Assembly (NCBI GenBank): GCA_019239915.1
Contig: JAFAZF010000062.1
Coordinates: 1 to 38,676, forward strand
Source of the DNA: Sphingomonadaceae bacterium
GTDB lineage: Bacteria > Pseudomonadota > Alphaproteobacteria > Sphingomonadales > Sphingomonadaceae
Length of the DNA: 38,676 nucleotides
Direction: 5' to 3'
Part shown: in pieces, positions 36,094 to 38,676 of the stretch
Layout: each line of letters opens with the position of its first letter
How positions within the stretch are numbered: position 1 is the first letter of the stretch
Notes under the pieces: generated by a model
What the model saw: the letters and a program-made list of their open reading frames with translations, nothing else
What the model was told of the DNA's origin: nothing
Database searches by the model: none
Made by a program: the position numbers and the translations under genes

Positions 36094-37285
36094 GTTCGAC
36101 GAGCTCCTCGCCGTTTATCGCAACACTGAGTTCGGAGCCGACGACGAGCCATCCAGGCTGACGGTCGCCACCGCGGATCTTGCGGCGCTGCTCACGCGCC
36201 TCGAGGCCGACGAGGCAGCCGCCGAAGACACCGACGTGGCGCTTCTCGACGAGATCGGAGACGTCGCCGTCGGTTCGGTCGTTCGCGTTCGCATCGGTTC
36301 ACCGCGCGTGGGGCTCGGCGTTCTAGCCCGTGACGTCGATATGCTCCTCGCACCGCCGGCCGCGAAGATGAGGGAGCCGGCGAGCTATTACCTGGTTGAT
36401 CCGCCCTACGCCTCCGCCGATCCCTCCGCGCCGGAGGTCATAGGCCGCTACCGCAAGGTGCTCGAGCTGGTCGCGCTTCTCTCCGAGGTCGCGACCTTCC
36501 AGGACGCGACCAGGGCGGAGCTCGTGCTCGTGAAGGATGAGAAGATCGTTATGCCTGTCCGCTACGGAGCTGACGATCTCGCGAGGCTCGACGTCGCGGC
36601 CGCGGACCGCCTTCTGACCCAAATGGCCGACGAGCTCCACCGCGACCAGAAGCTAGAGATCCTTTTCGAAGCGCTCGTTGACCTCTGCGCCGGGCAGCAG
36701 GCAGCGGGACGGTTCCAGTTCATCCTGCGAAATCTCGGCGAACTCGGCGACGCGGTGAGGAAGGGATATCGGCTCTTCGCATCGAACTTCTCTTACTCGA
36801 AGATCCGCAGCGAGATCGAGGACGCCCGGATCGAGTTCGCCCAGAAGATCCACAAGACGATCGTGGACGTTCAGGGCCAGCTGCTCGGCATCCCGGTCGC
36901 GACGGTGGTCGTCGCATCGGAGATGAAGGCGCCGACAGCCTGCGGCGCGGAACCGTGGGTAAACCGCGCGGTGCTGATCGGCGCCTGGATCTTCGTCATC
37001 CTGCTGACGGTAGCGATCATAAACCAGCTGCTCACGCTCAACGTCATCAAGAGCGAGGTCGATCGTCAGAAGGAGAAGCTCAGGAGCGACTTCCCAGCCG
37101 TCAGCGATGACTTCGTGAAAACGTTTGATTCGCTCGGCTGCCGCATCTGGTGGCATCGAGTCGGGCTGTGCGTCGTGATTCTTATCGGCATCGGCGCGCT
37201 GTTGCTTGCGAATCGCACCTACGAACACATCGCGGCGATCCCTCAGCCGGCCTGCGAGGTGGCCCCGAGCTTGTCAGACCAGTAA
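36080..37285 (+). CDS. Unrecognised protein with C-terminal membrane segments, coupled to the nucleoid-associated protein
   Basis: A 401-residue protein starting at GTG 36080, inside the end of the previous gene. Residues 1-265 look cytoplasmic: an acidic alpha/beta N-terminal part (1-165) and helices (170-265) including KIRSEIEDARIEFAQKIHKT. Two clear transmembrane helices follow, at about 297-320 (VLIGAWIFVILLTVAIINQL) and 361-378 (GLCVVILIGIGALLL). They enclose a charged 40-residue loop that may be a short coiled coil. A weaker hydrophobic stretch lies at 267-280. I recognise no family. A soluble sensor domain joined to a membrane effector, coupled to a DNA-binding partner, resembles the general design of two-gene anti-phage systems such as Kiwa, but no sequence similarity is claimed. 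Confidence 0.8.
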   Translation: MPRVRFDELLAVYRNTEFGADDEPSRLTVATADLAALLTRLEADEAAAEDTDVALLDEIGDVAVGSVVRVRIGSPRVGLGVLARDVDMLLAPPAAKMREPASYYLVDPPYASADPSAPEVIGRYRKVLELVALLSEVATFQDATRAELVLVKDEKIVMPVRYGADDLARLDVAAADRLLTQMADELHRDQKLEILFEALVDLCAGQQAAGRFQFILRNLGELGDAVRKGYRLFASNFSYSKIRSEIEDARIEFAQKIHKTIVDVQGQLLGIPVATVVVASEMKAPTACGAEPWVNRAVLIGAWIFVILLTVAIINQLLTLNVIKSEVDRQKEKLRSDFPAVSDDFVKTFDSLGCRIWWHRVGLCVVILIGIGALLLANRTYEHIAAIPQPACEVAPSLSDQ

Positions 37286-37387
37286 CGCCCATTACTCCGC
37301 ACATCATAGCGGCGGCAAAGTCGGTTCAGACGACTCCGCCCGCTCATCAAGGTTTTCCGAACCGGCCCGCGACACGAATCCGTCACT

Positions 37388-37411
37388 GAGGGACCGAGGG
37401 ACCGAGGGACT
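37388..37411. repeat. Three tandem copies of an 8-bp unit
   Basis: GAGGGACC, GAGGGACC and GAGGGACT follow each other without gaps. They lie in the 332-bp stretch 37286-37617 that separates the membrane-protein gene from the transposase remnant. Nothing else in that stretch could be assigned, and the left end of the insertion sequence must be somewhere within it. Confidence 0.7.
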
Positions 37412-37617
37412 CAGGATAACGTTAGACTGGATCGTTGGTCCGCGGGTCCGAACAGTTTTCACATGTACGCACATCGACGTTCATGTATCCATCCGGCGTG
37501 ACTTTCATTTACCCACAAATCGTCGCTGGCCTGATTCCAGCCATCGCAGGGCTGTTGGCGGCGAGGAATCGCCTGTGATTCATGCGGGCACACCAAATCG
37601 CGATTGCGAGGTGCGTC

Positions 37618-38208
37618 ATGTTGGACGAGGGAAGCTGGATCGACGAGGAGCTGGCTGGATCGCGGTTTTGCGATGCGCGACCGGGTCAGCGCTTTCACGC
37701 GTTGATGAAGCAGCTGGGGAGCGCGGCGGGCGCGACGATCCCTCTGGCGTGCCAGGATGAGCGAACACGAAGGCGGCCTATCGCTTTCTTTCCAATGCTT
37801 CGGTGACGGAAGAGCCGATCCTGGCCGGCCATTTCCAATCCACCGCCCAGCGCGCCGCCGCCGCGGAAGGGTTACTGCTGGTGCTGCAGGATACGACCGA
37901 GTTTGTGTTTCAGCGGTCGGCTCCAGAGAGCATCGGCTACACCAAGAACGTCAACAGCGGGCGCGACAAGGAGGGGCGCTGGCGCCAGCATAAGCTGTGC
38001 GGGGCGCTGATGCATGCCAGCCTTGCGATCACGCTGGACGGTTTGCCTTTAGGCCTTACAGCCGTTCGGTTTGGGACACGCGCTCGGTTCAAGGGGCTGC
38101 TGGCGCTCAAGCGCCAAGTGAATCAAACGCGCGTGCCGATCGAAACCAAGGAAAACATGCGGTGGCTCGAAAGTATGCGCGCCTCTACCGCCGTGCTTGG
38201 CGATGCTA
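37618..38208 (+). pseudogene. IS4/Tn5-like transposase, frameshifted and interrupted
   Basis: The frame from ATG 37618 (GAGG eight bases upstream) gives MLDEGSWIDEELAGSRFCDA, the N-terminal DNA-binding part of Tn5-like transposases. Near 37766 homology passes to another frame (TKAAYRFLSNASVTEEPILA), which fits a small insertion or deletion around GCGAACACGAAGG. The second part includes VLQDTTEF, with the first catalytic Asp, and ends at RWLESMRASTAVLGDA. There a foreign sequence begins, at TA 38207-38208. The later catalytic residues are absent from the window. The gene is inactive. Confidence 0.85.
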
Positions 38209-38296
38209 GAGCGGTTTCTCACCCCGCTGAATCGCGAGGGATTCCCGGCGCCCGATTTTTCTTCAGAATCCATGCTGGTGCTGGAGGCCAGCATGG

Positions 38297-38676
38297 ATGG
38301 CTCGAGCATTATCGGTGGATCTTCGGGAACGGGTGGTGGCGGCGGTCACGGGTGGTCTGTCGAGGAGGCAGGCGGCGGTGCGGTTCGGGGTGAGCGCGGC
38401 GAGCGCGATCCGCTGGCAGCAACTCGCCGCGCAGCAAGGGACGCCAGAGCCACAGCGGCAGGGCGGTGACCGACGGTCCGCGAGGATCGAAGCCCATGCG
38501 GATCTGATCCTCGGTGCTTATGAGGCGACCCCCGACATTACGCTGGCCGAGCTGCAGGCGCTGCTGGCCGAGCACGATGTGGAAGTCGCGATCGGCACGA
38601 TCTGGCGGTTCTTCAAGCGCCGCGGGATCACGCGGAAAAAAAGACCGCGCACGCGACCGAGCAGGACCGGCCCGAC
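38297..38676 (+). CDS. IS630-family transposase, N-terminal part, cut by window edge
   Basis: From ATG 38297 the frame gives [20 protein letters not shown], then [20 protein letters not shown], a typical IS630 helix-turn-helix. A linker with [18 protein letters not shown] and the second helical region [15 protein letters not shown] and [14 protein letters not shown] follow. After AAAAAAAG (38636-38643) the family sequence continues in the -1 frame ([13 protein letters not shown]), while the zero frame stays open to the window end. The DDE catalytic domain lies beyond. Confidence 0.88.
   Translation, partial: MARALSVDLRERVVAAVTGGLSRRQAAVRFGVSAASAIRWQQLAAQQGTPEPQRQGGDRRSARIEAHADLILGAYEATPDITLAELQALLAEHDVEVAIGTIWRFFKRRGITRKKRPRTRPSRTGP
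38636..38643 (+). promoter_or_regulatory. A7G slippery sequence, likely programmed -1 frameshift site
   Basis: Seven A followed by G lie where the transposase homology leaves the zero frame (AAA AAA AGA) and continues in the -1 frame (AAG ACC GCG CAC). Several IS630 elements express their full transposase by frameshifting on such runs. Downstream stimulating structures would be outside the window. Confidence 0.6.

Larger units (their letters stand above)
38209..38676 (+). mobile_element. IS630-family insertion sequence, left part
   Basis: The break in the Tn5-like transposase falls directly after a TA dinucleotide (38207-38208), the target duplicated by IS630-family elements. The new sequence starts GAGCGGTTTCTCACCCCGCT, a plausible terminal repeat, and contains an IS630-type transposase start 88 bp further on. 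The right end is outside the window, so neither the second TA nor the inverted repeat can be checked. Confidence 0.7.

Overview
The window reads as chromosomal DNA of a high-GC alphaproteobacterium, most probably a sphingomonad (Sphingomonas or a close relative). Three things point that way: the yajC-secD-secF-Mth938 order, the intergenic inverted repeats built on a TGAGCGCAGTCGAAG core, and a trb conjugation cluster ending in a DUF2274 gene. Species cannot be fixed from sequence reading alone.

Positions 1-464 are the edge of a genomic island. The start of a DUF4102-type tyrosine integrase runs off the left end, and repeated TACCAACA sites lie between it and the 3' end of guaA, a known integration target. 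Positions 465-19554 are ordinary housekeeping chromosome: guaA, a short-chain dehydrogenase, prmA, phhA, a hybrid histidine kinase, ligA, an MscS-type channel, a small acidic protein, recN, bamD, a GT4 glycosyltransferase, a cupredoxin-like secreted protein, the Mth938/secF/secD/yajC operon and tRNA-Pro(GGG). Several convergent junctions carry large imperfect inverted repeats.

From about 19567 to the right end the DNA is accessory. An 8-bp TTTTTCAT, the attachment sequence I recall for Tn4371-family integrative and conjugative elements, lies 12 bp beyond the tRNA. It is followed by the element's mating-pair cluster on the minus strand, in transcription order traG, copG-like, trbB, C, D, E, J, (no trbK), L, F, G, I, DUF2274, HTH. 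These genes overlap or nearly abut and look like one operon encoding a P-type (VirB-like) type IV secretion machine with its coupling protein. Integrase, relaxase and partition genes are not in the window; in Tn4371-like elements they would lie to the right.

Upstream of traG, on the plus strand, is cargo: a cysteine-free MucR/Ros-type regulator, a 417-residue protein with a HEPN-like R-x4-H motif, a gene remnant, and a tightly coupled pair made of a YejK/NdpA-like nucleoid-associated protein and a protein with a C-terminal membrane anchor. The right edge is an IS graveyard: a frameshifted IS4/Tn5-like transposase interrupted by an IS630-family element that has an A7G frameshift site. The nucleoid-associated/membrane pair with its HEPN neighbour is the best candidate here for an undescribed, possibly anti-phage, system. 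That role is an inference from architecture and context only.
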